Shown piece after piece: positions 36,021 to 48,680 of a stretch of 64,000 nucleotides of DNA. A model generated the notes under the pieces. That model saw only the letters and a list, made by a program, of their open reading frames with translations, made no database searches and was not told the origin of the DNA. Made by a program: the position numbers and the translations under genes. Each line of letters opens with the position of its first letter. Within the stretch, counting starts at the first letter, position 1. The stretch comes from Chlamydomonas reinhardtii (lineage: Eukaryota > Chlorophyta > Chlorophyceae > Chlamydomonadales > Chlamydomonadaceae): the NCBI RefSeq assembly GCF_000002595.2, contig NC_057012.1, positions 2,709,332 to 2,773,331 on the forward strand. Direction: 5' to 3'.

Positions 36021-38466
36021 ATGGCCATGAAGACCTCCTTCGCAGACGGAGCGAGCAAGCTCCGACTTCAAGCCGCAATGGCAGCAACGGCAGGCTGCGA
36101 CAGCCACTCGCTGTCACCGTCCAGTCCTTGCCTAGTCACACCTGAGCCGTCTCTCCTGTGTGCCGTTCTCCCGCGCTACGGCAGCAGCTGTGCACTGCTG
36201 CAAGCAGGGCGACCAGCAGGGGACTCAGACAGCGGCTCACCTGCAGGAAAAGACGCATCGGCAGCTCCTGTAGGCACGGCCATGGAAGCGCGGCCTGGGC
36301 AGGCAGCCACGCCAAACCAAATCCATGCTGACACCGAGGCGCCAGCGCTAAACTCGCCCCACTTCGCGGCACCGCAGCACCGCAGCCCACTGGCACCCCG
36401 CCAGCCGCACAGCTGCGGCAGTAGCACCGGCGCCAAGCTGAACCGGAGCTCCGCCACCGTGAGTGCCTCCAGCGGGCTTGCGAGGATGCAGTACGCCAGC
36501 AGCGCCGTCCTGCCCAGCCGGTCGCTCTCCCATGGGTCCTCGCCGGAGAGCGAGGAGGTCAGCAGCGTGCCACGCGGTTATCACTCCTACTCGTCAACAC
36601 CCAGTCGGCGGCTGCCATGGCGTGGCAGCACCAGTGGCGGACTGGCAGGAGCGGCTTTCACAAACCCGCTCTTCGATGTCGACAGGTCAGCGCTGCCATC
36701 GCCGCTGAGCCAGGGGCTCTACACGGGCTCGCACCGCGGCACGGCGGCCTCCAGCTCAGCCTGCGCCTCCGCCTTCGCCAGCCCTACCCACCACAGCTCC
36801 TACCACCACCAGCAGCAGCTCCAGGCCCGGCTGCACGGCCAATGCCGCTCCCGGCTGCACCATCTGGGTCGGCGCGACCAGGACCCTCGACTGCCGAGCG
36901 AGGCCTTTGAGGCGCACCCTCTCCCAGGCCGCCCCTCCCGGAAATCTCTGGGCCTGGGAGCAGGCGGCGCTGATGGGGGTGCCGCAGCCGCAGCCAGAAA
37001 TATTTCCGCCACGACCCTAGCGGCCACGCTTCCTCTGCTGTGTGGGATGGGGCGTCGCAACCAGCGTGACCAGGGCGCTCTTGTGGGCGCCCTTGCGCTG
37101 CTGCTGGGGTTGGGCACGGCAGAACCGGAGCACGACGAACTTGATCAGGACGACGTGTGCGCCTCTTCCGGGTACACCAGCGACGTGGGCTCGGGCCTGG
37201 ACTTCAGTGACCTCCGCTGGCGGCATGCGGGCGGCGCCACTGTTCGTGCCCGCGTCAGCAGTGCCGGAGACCTCAGCAGCTGCGCGCCCGCTGCTGGCGT
37301 GGCTGGCCGGAAGTCTGCCGCGGGCACAGCTACGGCACTGGCGCCGGAGACTGAGCGTCATGGCAACGATGCACACGGGGCCGACGTCACGGCGGAAAGT
37401 ATTGGATCGGCAGCGCCGGCGGGAGTGGATTCAGCCGGGCTTGGTGCCACGCTTGAGCTGCTGCGCTACGCGGCATCGCTCCAGCAGCAGCTGGCGGCGC
37501 GGAACCGCGACTGCGTGACAATGCGCATGCAGCTGGAGGTGGGGCGATATTGCCGGACAGCATGCCTGGCCCGTGCCCGTGGTCTCCACATTGCGCGTGC
37601 CTGCTTTTTGTACCGTGCACGTCAAGCACGTCCTGTGTATCCACGGCGATTCTATAATTGCTGGCAATCACATTTGATCTTCTGCATGCAGGAGTCCTTT
37701 ACCGCGCGCGAGGAGATGGGCGCCCAGCTGCTCAGCTACCAGCAGCGCATCATCGACCTGGAGCGGCGCCTGGAGCAGGAGAAGCGCGGCAGGTGAGCAG
37801 ATGGCTGGCATGGAACGCTCCATGGTCAGTCCTACCCTCTTGGTGTTAACACTCGTTCCCACGTTTGCCACCCATGTCTTGTGTGCAGGGCGGGCCTGGC
37901 GGTGCAGAGCCAGCTACTGCAGCAGGAGCTCCAGGAGGCGAGTGAGGTGTGGCGCGACGTGCAGGAGCTGGCCCGCGCCCAGTCGCAGACGGCCGCGACG
38001 CCCATGTCCCGCGCCTTCGGGCCCCAGGGACAGGGCATTGTCACGGCTGCAGACGCCACCGGTGGCGCCGACCAGCCGGACCTGTGCGACGCGGCCTTTG
38101 AGGCGCTGCGGCGGGAGAACGAGTCACTCACCAGCCGGCTGATTGCCAGCAGTCTCATGGCGGCTGAGGCGGTGGAGCGGGAGGAGGAGGCCCGGCACCA
38201 GGTGCACATCCTGCAGGAGCTCAACGCCGAGGCGATGCAGTCAGGTGAGGCTTGTGTGGGGCTCGTACTTGCTTGTGCGAGTTTGGTTGTAAGGGCTAGC
38301 ATTGTTTACTAACTGGTTGCGTGTGTCTGGTTCATGCGCAGTTAACGCGCTGAGCCTGGAGCTGTCGCTGCTGCGGACCAATGCCGGCAACACACGACTG
38401 CGGCGCTTCAACCTGCCCTGGGGCAGCGCTGGGGGCGCACGGGACGCAAGTGGCGGTGGGCAGTGA
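36021..38466 (+). CDS. Coiled-coil protein with long Ser/Ala-rich N-terminus, function unknown
   Basis: Four exons: 36021-37538, 37692-37792, 37889-38244 and 38342-38466, phases consistent, about 699 residues. The ATG at 36021 (MAMKTSFADGASKL) is the first in frame. Residues 1-480 are Ser, Ala, Gly and His-rich and probably disordered, with a short hydrophobic patch near residue 365 (GALVGALALLLGLG). From about 485 to the end the protein becomes heptad-like: LLRYAASLQQQLAARNRD, QQRIIDLERRLEQEKRGR, LAVQSQLLQQELQEASEVW, FEALRRENESLTSRLIASSL and HILQELNAEAM. This suggests a long coiled coil for dimerisation or scaffolding. I do not recognise a family. No TGTAA was found close to the stop. Confidence 0.8.
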
Positions 38467-39155
38467 GACAGCTAGGGTGAATGAGAATGGCAAGGAGAGG
38501 TAATGGAGGCGCGCTTAATGATGCGGCTGCATATTCTGATAGTGATGTGTGAGGCCGGTTAGGGTATGCCTGGCAACTAGTAGCGACTAAACGATGTGCG
38601 AATAAACTAGTGCTCGCTGCGTGCGGACAGTGCAGCCATGTGGGTGTAGAGTACCGCTAATTAACCGGTAGTGCATTAGTGCCGCATTGACCACCACATC
38701 GACACGCTGCGCTCAACTGCTGATGTTTTTATGGCGCAGACGCCAGAAGCTGCGCCATTCGTGCAAAGGATTGACGATGTATGCCGCTATTCATGAAGGC
38801 TGCTGTGTGTTTGACGAACCGCTGACGACGACGTGATACTGAATCCGTATGACATGGCCCGCATATATGGCGCTGAGGACATGCTACAGAGGATTGGGTT
38901 ACAGGGCCTCCGTACAGGCCAGAGTTTCCACGTCCCGACTGGCTCTCTTGCATGCCCGCATTCCCTGTACAACCGTCAATCGCATGCTGCTGCCTACCAC
39001 GTGTCAGCAGCCATCGCACACACCAAAGGTCAGACAACATCAACGCTCGTCCCCGCCTAGCTAAACCACAGTGCCGAGGTACCGCACAACATCACGGAGC
39101 ATTGATGCGTCGACCCGGACAATGTGCATTAGTCCGGTCTACACGTGATATGAGT
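38467..39155. other. Convergent 3' ends of the coiled-coil gene and DNAAF1
   Basis: No gene was seen. TTACA at 38899-38903 is TGTAA on the minus strand and would end the DNAAF1 transcript about 255 bp after its stop. Confidence 0.5.
38899..38903 (-). promoter_or_regulatory. TGTAA polyadenylation signal, minus strand
   Basis: The first such signal past the DNAAF1 stop on the minus strand. Confidence 0.45.
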
Positions 39156-42100
39156 TTAATCGAGCTCATACAGCCCGCCATGTGTGGGGTGCTGTCCGCT
39201 GCTTGGGGCTCGCATCGCAGCGCTCGTCCCAGCAGAGCCATGTCTGTGCAGCGCCGCAGCCGAGGAAGAGCCCAGCACCGCCTGGCGCGCGGCCAGCAGC
39301 GTGCTAGGGTCCTGCAGCTGGCCTGCAAGCGAAGGGAAGCATGGCTCGGGGTCAAAGACAGCATACCGTTCTGCGGAGTGCAAGCTCGAGAGTGGTACGG
39401 CGCCCATACAAAGCTGTAAGCATGTGTGGCCCAAATCTCACTGCTACACACCTGCAAGCTGGTGGTAGATGTCTGCTGGGCTATGGAGACCCCCACCAGG
39501 GCCGCTGGCGCTGGCCCCGGCCGTGTCCGTCCCCGGTGCTGTCAGGATGGACCGCGCCCTCTGCAGCAGGTCCACCGGGTCCTCGACCACGTCATTGTCG
39601 GAGTCGTCGGCTGCCCCTGCACTCGCTCTCGCTGCCGCCACCTCAGCAGCCATCTCGTTGTCACTGTCGTAGGAGTGCATCCCCGCCTGGCCGGTGCCAG
39701 AGTGGCGCGTGACGCCGCCCCCGCCGCTGTGAGCGGACGTGCGCTCGCCATCGCCGTCTCCACCCTCCTGTGCAATACGACAGCATGCCAGGAACGGCGG
39801 GTTACACAGTTAACTTGTGCAGCCGGAAACATCCATGGGGTGCAACATGGTCTTCAACACCACCAGCAGCACCATACCCTCAGTGCAAGCAATGCCACTC
39901 GCACCTCATGCAGCCCGTGCGCTGTGTCCGTCCGCCGCATGCTACTGTTCTGCCCCAACTCCAGACTGCTCCGACGGCCCCGTGCAGGGCCCGACGCAGC
40001 CTGTGCCGGCCCCGCAGAGCCGGACGCGCGGGGCTCGTGCGCGGAGTCCTCCCGGCTGGCCACAACCAGCTCTCCCACGTCCCGGGCACCGCTGCTCCCC
40101 GCACGCGCCTCCGCTACAGCCACAACCCGTGGGTGCTGCGGGTGCGCGTGTGGCGGATGGTGGGCGTGACTGGGCGCATGCCCCGCGTGCCCGCCGCGAC
40201 CGTGCATGCCGCTGCCTCCAGCAACGGCAGCAGCTGCAGGTGTGGGGCTGGAGACCGAGGTCCCGCCCTCCTCGCGCCCACCGGCCCCAGCTGCGCCGCT
40301 GCCGCTCACACCAGCATTGGTCGGGTGTGCATCCGAAGCGGCCGCGCTGGAGCCGCGCCGCAGTGGTGACTGCGGCAGGCCGCCCCCAGTGCCGCTATGC
40401 CTGCTCGCCGCTGCCGCTGCGCCCGAGGGCGACGCCGCCGCGCTGCCCGAGTTGCGCCGCTGCCTCAGGTGCGAGGTGTCGCCCCGGCCATACGTGGTGA
40501 TTGCGTATCTGGAAAACAGGTCGCCATCGGCCTCGCCACTGCGCCGACTGCCTGCCGCCGCACGCAGGCCGCCCCCCGCGCCCTCCTCTCCAGCCGCCAG
40601 GTCCAGTCGCACGTCATCCTCCTCAACCGCCTCTGCAGCCTCGCCCTCCTCGCCAGGGTCTCCTATGGACGACTCGGGTCGCGAGTAGGACCGAGCGCTG
40701 TCGATGTCGCCGCCCATCAGAGAGCCGCGAGCCATGCCGCCGCGTGCCGAGTCGAGGTCCACCTACGTAAGGGCGGCGGTTCAGAATTTACAGCGTTCAT
40801 GATAAGCATACAATGTGAGAATGACGCTCCCCGTATCTTTGCAGCCGCAATACGGTACATGTCATCGCACGTTGGCATTACCCACACGCCTGCCGTGTCC
40901 TGGGCCGAACCACTGAAGGGCTTCGCAGGGCTTCACACGCACCTCGGCCACCGCACGCAGGTCGCGGTCAGTGACGCGCCGCTCCCGCGCCGAGTCCAGA
41001 TCCAGGTCGCGGTCCCTCCCGCCGGCGCCGACGCCCAACCGCATCCTGTAAGCGTTACAGCGGTGCAAAAGCACATCCTCTGCCACGAGTGAAGTCGATT
41101 GGCTGCGTCTGATGCGTATGTGACTCATGCGGTACTCGGTATTCTATGGCACGCCCGACGCCCCAGCCACACCTGTCGTATCCCATGGCGGAGTCGGCAA
41201 TGCTCTGTGCCTCGTCCGGCGTGGGCGGCGCCAAGGACGCCGTCGCGGACGGTGGCACCGTACCCGGCCCCATCAACACCTCAGCTGTCAGTTGCCCCGC
41301 CACTCCGGCAGGCTCCACCTCCTCCGGCCCCGGCCGAGTCGCAGCCGGCTGCGGCGCGCCGTACTGCAGCAGGCCAACGCCTACCCCCGCGGAAGCGCCG
41401 GCACCCGCAGCGGCGCCCCCGGACGGCGGTGCCGGGCCGCCGGCCGCCTCCGTGCGCTGCGCCTGCGCCTGCTGCTCCTGCACCTCGCCCACCTGCAGGG
41501 CCATGTTCCACAGGCGCTGGTAGTCGGGCGTGCGCCACACGGAGCGGCTGCCGCGCGGCAGGTGTGCGGCGCCGCGCGCTCCGGCCCCTGCCCCGCCCGC
41601 GCCGCCCTCCAGACCGAGACTGCCTGCAGCTGCCGCTAGCGCATGGCTCTCCGATTCGGCAGCCATGGTGTTGGCCAGCTCAGCGCGGGCCGCCGCGCGC
41701 GCAATCGCCCGCTCCCGCAGCTCATCCCTGCGTACAGCGCACATAGTAAAATTGTAGCAACGGGGCATGCGACCTTCGATCCTCGATACGATGATCGGCG
41801 ACGATACCCCAAGCCTCACCGGAAATCCGTCTGCGACGCCGGCATTGCCAGCGGCGGCACCACTCCCGCCAGCTCCTGCTGCCCCAGCTCCTGCAGCTCC
41901 TGCAGCTGCGTGGGGCTGGCCATGTTGGACACGTTGGCATGCAGCCGTGCCAGGGAGGCGTGCAGCAGGGACTGCGCCGCCCCGCCGTCCGCAGGCGCTG
42001 CTGCAGCAGCCGTGCTGCTCTCCGGCCCGCCCGCCACCGCCACCATCTCCCGCAGCTCATTCTCCAGGTTGACAATGAGCGAGCCCGGAGCAGGCTGAGT

Positions 42101-43853
42101 ACTCACAGACGGCCCCGCGGAAGCGCCCGTCGTTGCTGCCCCTGTGACTGTGCCGTTGGCCAGTGCTGCCGACTCCTCCGCCGCAGCCGGAGCGGCTGCC
42201 GGCTCCTCCGCATGTGAGTTCCCTGCAGCGCCGGCAGCACCCTGGCTGTCCTCGCCCTGCCCCTGATCCGCCGCGCTGACGCCAGCAGCTGCCTGGTCCT
42301 CCTTTTTGCCCCGCCGGCGGTAGAGCGCCGGCAGGCCCTCCTCATCACTCTCGCTCTCGCCTGCAAGCACGCGCCGCCAGTGGCATGAAGTTCGCACAAC
42401 TCAGCTACCCAGCTTCATGCGGACTTGCCTCTATAACCTGATTGACAGCCACCCCTTCACCACTCACCCGGAGGCACAGCCCGGAAGCGCATGGGGTCGT
42501 GCGGCTCCGGTGGCTGCTGGCGCGCCCGCTCCACCATGGCGTCGAACGCCCGGCGGTGCATCTCCCGCGTCTCCTCCTCCTCCCGCCTGCGTCGCCAGAC
42601 CCACACAAGCTCAACGTCACGCAGCGTGCCGAGGATGACATACAGCCCGCTTCCATGGCTTGGTCACAGCGCTGTGCGCTGTGCAGCCCGACCAACCTGG
42701 CCCCGAGTTCTAGCCGACTTCACCCCAGTGTGTGCCTTGCCTGATGGTCTCACGCATAGCGCGCTCCGCCTCCACTCCGCCGCCATCGACAAACGCCTGG
42801 GCCAGGCGCCGGTCCTTGGGGAACACCGGCGAGTCATCCAAATAGTTCAGGGCCGGCATGCGGGCCAGCAGCGTTTTGCGGTAGTGCCTGTGGCACCACA
42901 CAAAGGGTCCAGCACGTTGGCACGTACCCTGGCTGCTGCCATGCCCGGCCCACTGCGCGGCTGCGCCCACTGCGCGACCGTGCCCCTCCTCCTGCTCCTG
43001 GCTGCTATCCTAGCAACCCACCCGGCAGCCTTGACCTCCACAGACAAGGCCCTACCGGTAGTTGCTAACGCATGGGTTGCCCATGAGCTTGAGGTACAGC
43101 AGCGGCAGCCCCATCACGAAATCCACAACCTCGGGAGCTTCCAGCCGATTGGATGCCATATCCAGAGACTGCAGCTGTGAGCAGCTGGCCAGGTCGCGAA
43201 GGTCGTCGACAGTCGCGAGCCGATTGCCAGACACGTTTAGAGTTTTGAGCTGTGGCAGCTTTGATAGGTCCGTGATGGTGCTTATCATGTTGTCAGCCAA
43301 GTCGAGCGTCTCCAGGTTGGTCAGGGCTTGCAGCCCAAACGTGGAATGTATCATGTTCTTCCCCAAATACAGGCACCGCAGGTTCACCAGCATGTCCAAG
43401 TTCTCAATGTCTGCAATCGCATTCTGCTCCAGATACAGCGTCTTCAGTCCTGTGTACGCCTGCGCATTCGTTCAGGCATGTCGCGGGGCGACGCGCGCGT
43501 CAATTTCGCCACTGCGTGCACTCTCGCACGCCTCTTCATGACAGTGACATGACACATGCAAGCACATATAGCCCACACTGCCCAGAACTCGCAAGAGAGC
43601 GCGCCGCGGCACTCACATCCAGGTTCTCCAGCTTGGTAATGCCTTTGCATTGCAGGTGCAACACGTCATTGAGCTCTGGGCAAGACGAGTACCTAAGGAA
43701 CAAGGCGAAAGACGAAGAGTCAACCCTTGTCTGTTCGCGACGGTCCAACACCAGCTTGACCAAATAAGCATTTTCGATCAGCGCTTCACATACTTACAGT
43801 TTCAAGTCTCTACAGAGCTTGCGCAGGCTCTCGGGCGTGAGTTGGAAGCCCAT
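39156..43853 (-). CDS. DNAAF1: DNAAF1/LRRC50 (ODA7) axonemal dynein assembly factor
   Basis: Eleven exons on the minus strand: 43853-43798, 43692-43617, 43459-43056, 42887-42741, 42586-42468, 42360-41820, 41727-41173, 41045-40943, 40762-39905, 39767-39452 and 39322-39156. All phases fit, giving about 1,113 residues. The start MGFQLTPESLRKLCRDLKLY and leucine-rich repeats (ITKLENLD, LKTLYLEQNAIADIENLD, LRCLYLGKNMI, LETLDLADNMISTITDLS, LKTLNVSGNRLATVDDL) are followed by the LRR cap (LMGNPCVSNYRHYRKTLL, LNYLDDSPVFPKDRRLAQAF). This is diagnostic of DNAAF1, called ODA7 in Chlamydomonas, which helps preassemble outer-arm dynein in the cytoplasm before transport to cilia. The tail after residue 230 is acidic and Ala/Gly-rich and contains three DLDSAR/DIDSAR repeats. 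One intron, 42740-42587, uses a GC donor. Confidence 0.93.
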
Positions 43854-44209
43854 CCTTGCCAAGGGAAGCCTATCTACTACGTTGCGCTATCCAGCTTTGG
43901 AATGTGCAGTGTCAGGTAGTGGTCGTGTTTATAAAGGGCTGCCTTTTTGCGCAGGCGTCCAGGCGAGGACTGTTTCTGTGTTTCTGGCATGGAACTCGCG
44001 GGGCCCCATCCCAGGGCCTGAGCAGCGCGACCGGTACAAACTACCGAATGCGCAATTGGCGGCGACTATAAAATCGGCCACGGTGGACCCGCATACATAC
44101 AGAGCGTATGTGAAACGTAGCGCGACCTAGTGACGCGACCGCTCGCTTTGCTTGCTGCGCCGTCACAACAGTCAAACCGACGCGCAGCGTCGTCGCTAAA
44201 CCGCCAAGG
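43854..44209. promoter_or_regulatory. Short bidirectional promoter region, DNAAF1 and amine oxidase
   Basis: Only 356 bp separate the two start codons on opposite strands. The region therefore holds both 5' UTRs and both promoters. No specific element was identified. Confidence 0.5.
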
Positions 44210-47200
44210 ATGGAGTCATATCACAGTGTCGCCGTCATTGGCGCCGGCCTGGCTGGCCTGTACGCGGCGCGCCTACTGAAGGAGAAGTTCCCCGATGTGG
44301 TTGTGCTAGAGGCGCAGAACCGCATCGGTGGCCGCGTCAAGCAGGTGCGACGGGCCACATCCCCAAAACACCCGAAGACAGCAACCTGTTGGCATATATA
44401 CGGGCACGGGCAAGCCGAAGCGTCGGGCGTACTCCTACCCGCCACCCACCCATGCACCCGGACTACCCGCCGTACCTGCGCCGCCGCACCCCCGCCCGGC
44501 CTTTCCCCCGTACGCACCGCACCACACCGCCCGCACCAGCACGTGCAGCCAGCACCACAACACACGCTCTACCTTATAGCTCCTTCCTCGCCCTGCTTTC
44601 GCCGTTACACAGGTGCACGGCATGGCGCCGTGGCCCATCGAGGCCGGCCCCGAGTTCGTGCACGGCCGCAACAGCGTGCTCGTGAAGCTGGCTGAGACGC
44701 ACATGGGAGTCACGTTCAGCGAGAAGGAGTGGCCGGACTGGTGGTACTTTGGCAAGGAGGTGGGCGGCCAGGGCCTCATCAACGACGAGCAGGTGGACGA
44801 CGAGGTGGACAAGGTGAGCGAGAGGAGAGGGAGGGAGCGAGCGACCGAGGGGCAGGGTACGTGGCAGCAGGACGGGACGGTGCGGAGGGCGTGCTGCTGC
44901 AGGAAACCTGCTCGGCTGTGGCCAGCTGCATGCGTCACAGGCTGAAGCCGGCTGCCCTGAGAGCCCGTGAGCCCGCCCCTCACATGCTGCCCCTGGCCCC
45001 TGCGCCTGCTGCTTGCCCGGCCCGCCGCTGTGTAGGTCCACGACCTGTTCGGGGACTGCGAGGATGAGGAGGTGCCGCCGCCCGGCCGCGACGTGAGCGC
45101 CGCCGAGTGGATGGCGCGCAAGGGCTGCACGCCGCGCCAGGTGGCGGTGGCTGACGCCTGCTACGCCAACGACTTCGGCTGCTCGCTGCGGCAGCTGGGC
45201 CTGCGTGAGATGATCCACGAGAACAAGAAGTGGGACTCGGGTAAGCCGTAGGACTTGCTACGTAAGTTCGTACGGGGTACGTCGGAGTGCAGCTTGCGGC
45301 GAAGGCGCGCTCCTCACAGACGCAAACACGCTGAGCACCGGCACTGCACGTTCAACCAAATGTCGGGTCGCCTTGCTGACCCCCAGCCTCCCGCGCCCTG
45401 CACCCCACCCTCCTGCTGCCCGCCCCTCCGGCCTCCGCCCCCAGGCGAGACCTACCTGCTGATGGACCGGTCCATGGGTCACATCGTGACCCACCTGGCC
45501 GAGGGCGCCGACATCCGCACCAACTGGGTGGTGGCCTCCATCAACTACGCCAGCGCCGCGGGCGGCGGCGTCACCATCCAGGCGGAGGACGGGCGCGTGG
45601 TGCGCTGCAAGGCCTGCCTGGTGACAGTGGCGCTGCCAGTGCTGCAGAAGGGCATGATCGCCTTCAACCCGTCGCTGCCGGCGCCCAAGGCCGCCGCTAT
45701 CTCGCGCATCCGCATGGGCAACGCCGTCAAGGTGGGGCCAGGCTGGCAAGGGCCGCAGGCAACGGCTGATAGGGAAGGGAGGCGGCGCCCAAGGGCAGCT
45801 CCTGGCTTGTTACGGCAAAGGGTGACACGGCCCGCATCCTTGCGTGTTTGCACTCGCCATTTGCCAACGACGGGATTCGTCCCCCGGCACCACCCCACCG
45901 CCACTGACCACCACTGTCACTTCGGCCCGGCAGGTGATCATGGGCTTCTCGCGGCGCTTCTGGGCCAAGGACATGTATGACGTGGTGTGCCCGGGCGCCT
46001 TCGTGCCGGAGTTCTGGATGCTGCAGCACACTGTGACGAACCCAGGCGCCGGCACGCCCAACTGCGTGGTGGGCTTCCTGGCGGGAGAGCGTGCGGACGC
46101 CATCTGCCGTATGGATCCCGAGGACGTCAAGGTGAGGCGGGAGGAGGAGGGGGAGGCACGGAGCAGGAGTTGCGAGGGGAGGCGGTAGCGCGCATGGAAG
46201 GGGCGCCTCTGGGGGCGCCTGGAGCTTGGAAAGAGCAGGTTGCAGGGCGACGAAGGCCTTCTGGGGCCGTAAATGGTGTGCTGTGACCAGCAGTACATTG
46301 GCGTGGCTCTCGCCTGCTATCGGGCCTGTCTGCGGCTCCTTGTCATGCGCCAATCCTCTGACGTGCGCAATGCCCCCTGCGCCTGCTGCTGCTGCTGCCC
46401 TGCCACAGCGCCGCTTCCTGTCCCAGCTGGATGAGGTGTTTGCCACACCCGGCGACGCCCGGCCCGCCTCGTCCTCACTGGTGCAGTGCCAGATCGTGGA
46501 CTGGTCGCAGGTGTGTACTTGTGTACTTCCACTAGCCTGAGCCTGGTTCTGCATGCATGGGATTGGCGATGGGCGTTGGTTGTGCTGATGATAGAGCAAA
46601 GACATTTGGGGCTAGGGAGTCTTTGGACATGGGGTGAGCCATTTCACTGGGGCATGGGAGGTAGGGGGGTTTGATTGATTGCATTGGGGGCATTGGGGGG
46701 TCAGGTTCGCTGCATTCTGTGGCTGTGACGAAAACTAGCGACGGAACCATGATGACCTCGAGTTTGGCCGGGTCGCCGGCCCTTCTCAGTTAATCCACCT
46801 GAGCCACAGCATGCAGCTTGTTTCTAGCAGGGGGGCGTAACGGAAAGGCGCTTCTAGGGGCTGGGGGCGCACATGCCGTACACTGCAAACGCACCAATAC
46901 CCGCATACAGCACACGCATGTCGCGAGCCGCGCTCCAGCGATGAGGAGAATACAGTCTGGGACTCCTGACCTTCATTATAATGCTTTGTTTACTGAGCTG
47001 AGCGCGTAAGGCAGATACCATGCCGGCATAGCTTCAGGCACGCACAGGCACAACATAGAGTCCCACGCATCATAGCATGTACTGCATAGCATGGGCTGCA
47101 GTTACACGGCCCACATGCAGTACGGACCACGGCAATGAGGAAAAATACAGTCTTGGGACTCCTGACCTTTACTAATGCTTTGTTTTCTGACGCCGCGGTC

Positions 47201-47552
47201 CTTCGGCCCTCCGCATACCCACGCCCATACGCTTTCTTTCCCACCCACGGTCTTTGCCACCTCCTCTGCTCCCACCCTGCCCCAACCCGCCCCACTCCTG
47301 ATTTCATCCACCCCGCAGGAGAAGTTCGTGGGAGGCGCATACACCTACCCCACGCTTGGTGCGGAGGCTGGCGACCGCGCCGCGCTGGCCGCGCCCGTGG
47401 CCGGCAAGCTCTTCTTTGCGGGCGAGGCCACCAACGAGGACTGCAACCCCTGCATGCAGGGAGCCATGGACACGGCGGCACGGGCCGCGACCCAGATCAC
47501 AGCGGTGCTCAGTGGCGGCGCCGCCGCGGCCGCGCCGCGCAGCAGGCTGTAA
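44210..47552 (+). CDS. Flavin-containing amine oxidase (polyamine oxidase-like)
   Basis: Seven exons: 44210-44344, 44613-44813, 45036-45240, 45445-45731, 45934-46131, 46409-46510 and 47319-47552, consistent phases, about 453 residues. The N-terminal FAD motif is VAVIGAGLAGLYAARLLKEK, followed by VVVLEAQNRIGGRV. Next comes PWPIEAGPEFVHG, the amine-oxidase signature near the isoalloxazine. RCKACLVTVALPVLQKGMI is the usual mid-domain strand, and the C-terminal FAD motif is GKLFFAGEATNEDCNPCMQG. Length fits the monoamine/polyamine oxidase family, which oxidises amines with O2 and releases hydrogen peroxide. No targeting peptide or C-terminal SKL is present (it ends PRSRL), although SRL resembles a peroxisomal PTS1 tripeptide, so peroxisomal location is possible. 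The last intron (808 bp) is unusually long and has an internal duplication. Confidence 0.9.
46941..46996 (+). repeat. Imperfect intronic duplication, left copy
   Basis: ATGAGGAGAATACAGTCTGG through TTTACTGA, in the last intron of the amine oxidase gene. It recurs with a few changes 194 bp downstream. Confidence 0.75.
47135..47190 (+). repeat. Imperfect intronic duplication, right copy
   Basis: ATGAGGAAAAATACAGTCTT through TTTTCTGA, about 85-90% like the left copy by eye. Both lie in the 808-bp intron. Confidence 0.75.
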
Positions 47553-47736
47553 GCGACTGCCAGTGCGGCGAGGTGGGGAGGCAGAGAGGGAGGCAGAGGG
47601 ACCATCGAGGGTGTGTGGGTGGGGGAGGGTGGTAGTGAGTGGTGCGGGCTGCTGTGGGCGTGGGCGAGCGAGACTGTGAGAGTGCCGGGTTGCTTGCAAT
47701 GGGAGAGACGCAGCGGACGCAGCGGGTAAGTATCTG

Positions 47737-47741
47737 TGTAA
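47737..47741 (+). promoter_or_regulatory. TGTAA polyadenylation signal
   Basis: Lies 185 bp past the amine oxidase stop and so probably ends that transcript. Confidence 0.6.
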
Positions 47742-48680
47742 TTTTGCAGGTTGGCGTGTGGTATTTATGGCATGGGGGCAACTGCCACCCGTGGGCTTTC
47801 GTACGGGTTGAAACCCCATGTGGCGTGCTTTCGGTCTACAGTAACGACCAATGACAAGTGCGACTGGTCTAGATACCAGAATGAACCACAGACTTTCTTG
47901 ACCAAATGACCGGCCCCTGCCCATTCTTGAAATACGACGGTACGTCGGGTGTTCACTGACGCAATGCCGCATCGGCTATAGCGAAGGGCCCGAGTGACAA
48001 CTTGACAGTAAATAGTTAGGCAGAAGCACAGTACGCGTTTGTTGGTTCACAGGTAGGAAGAGAATCTAGATGTACATGATGGCGGATACTGGATGGGACT
48101 GCGTTGCAAGGCGAGTGAGGGCACTGATGGCTTGACGTGTTGGTGGGTCAGTTACCACGTGGGACTTTGAGAGAAAGAGAAATGCCCGCGCGCGATGGGC
48201 TCACGATGAATGAGAGCGGATGGATACGAGGAGAAGTTAGCTGTGGCCCTGTGCGGCCTAGCGCTGTCTTGTGCTTCAGAACGGCGGCCGTGTTCGGAGG
48301 CGCATTGTAAGCTTCGTGATAAGATGCTACCCCCCACGACCCCCACGTGAACTGGCGGCACGCGAGGAGGGGTGCCTTCAGGGCTGAGGGAGTGCTAAAG
48401 ACGGGGGATACTGCTCCTGCGGACAATTTATCCTACAGTACTTTACGGATGTCACATGACATTGTCACATTGCCACGTCTTATCACACTCAGGCCCAGAC
48501 GCACCCTGTCCCTGTGTGAGTGAGCTCGCTCTCGGGCAGTCTCCGGGCACGGACCCTGCACTGACGCCCAACTCCTATCTGGCACCTTTTGCTTGCCGCC
48601 ACACCCCACCACTCCTGTCAACCTCCTTGTCATGCTCCTCCACCCATCGTCACGCCTGCTGAAGCCAACGCCGAGCGGCA
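47742..48680. other. Convergent spacer between amine oxidase and methyltransferase genes
   Basis: No coding signal was recognised. It should include the 3' UTR of the minus-strand methyltransferase, for which I found no clear TGTAA. Confidence 0.45.
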
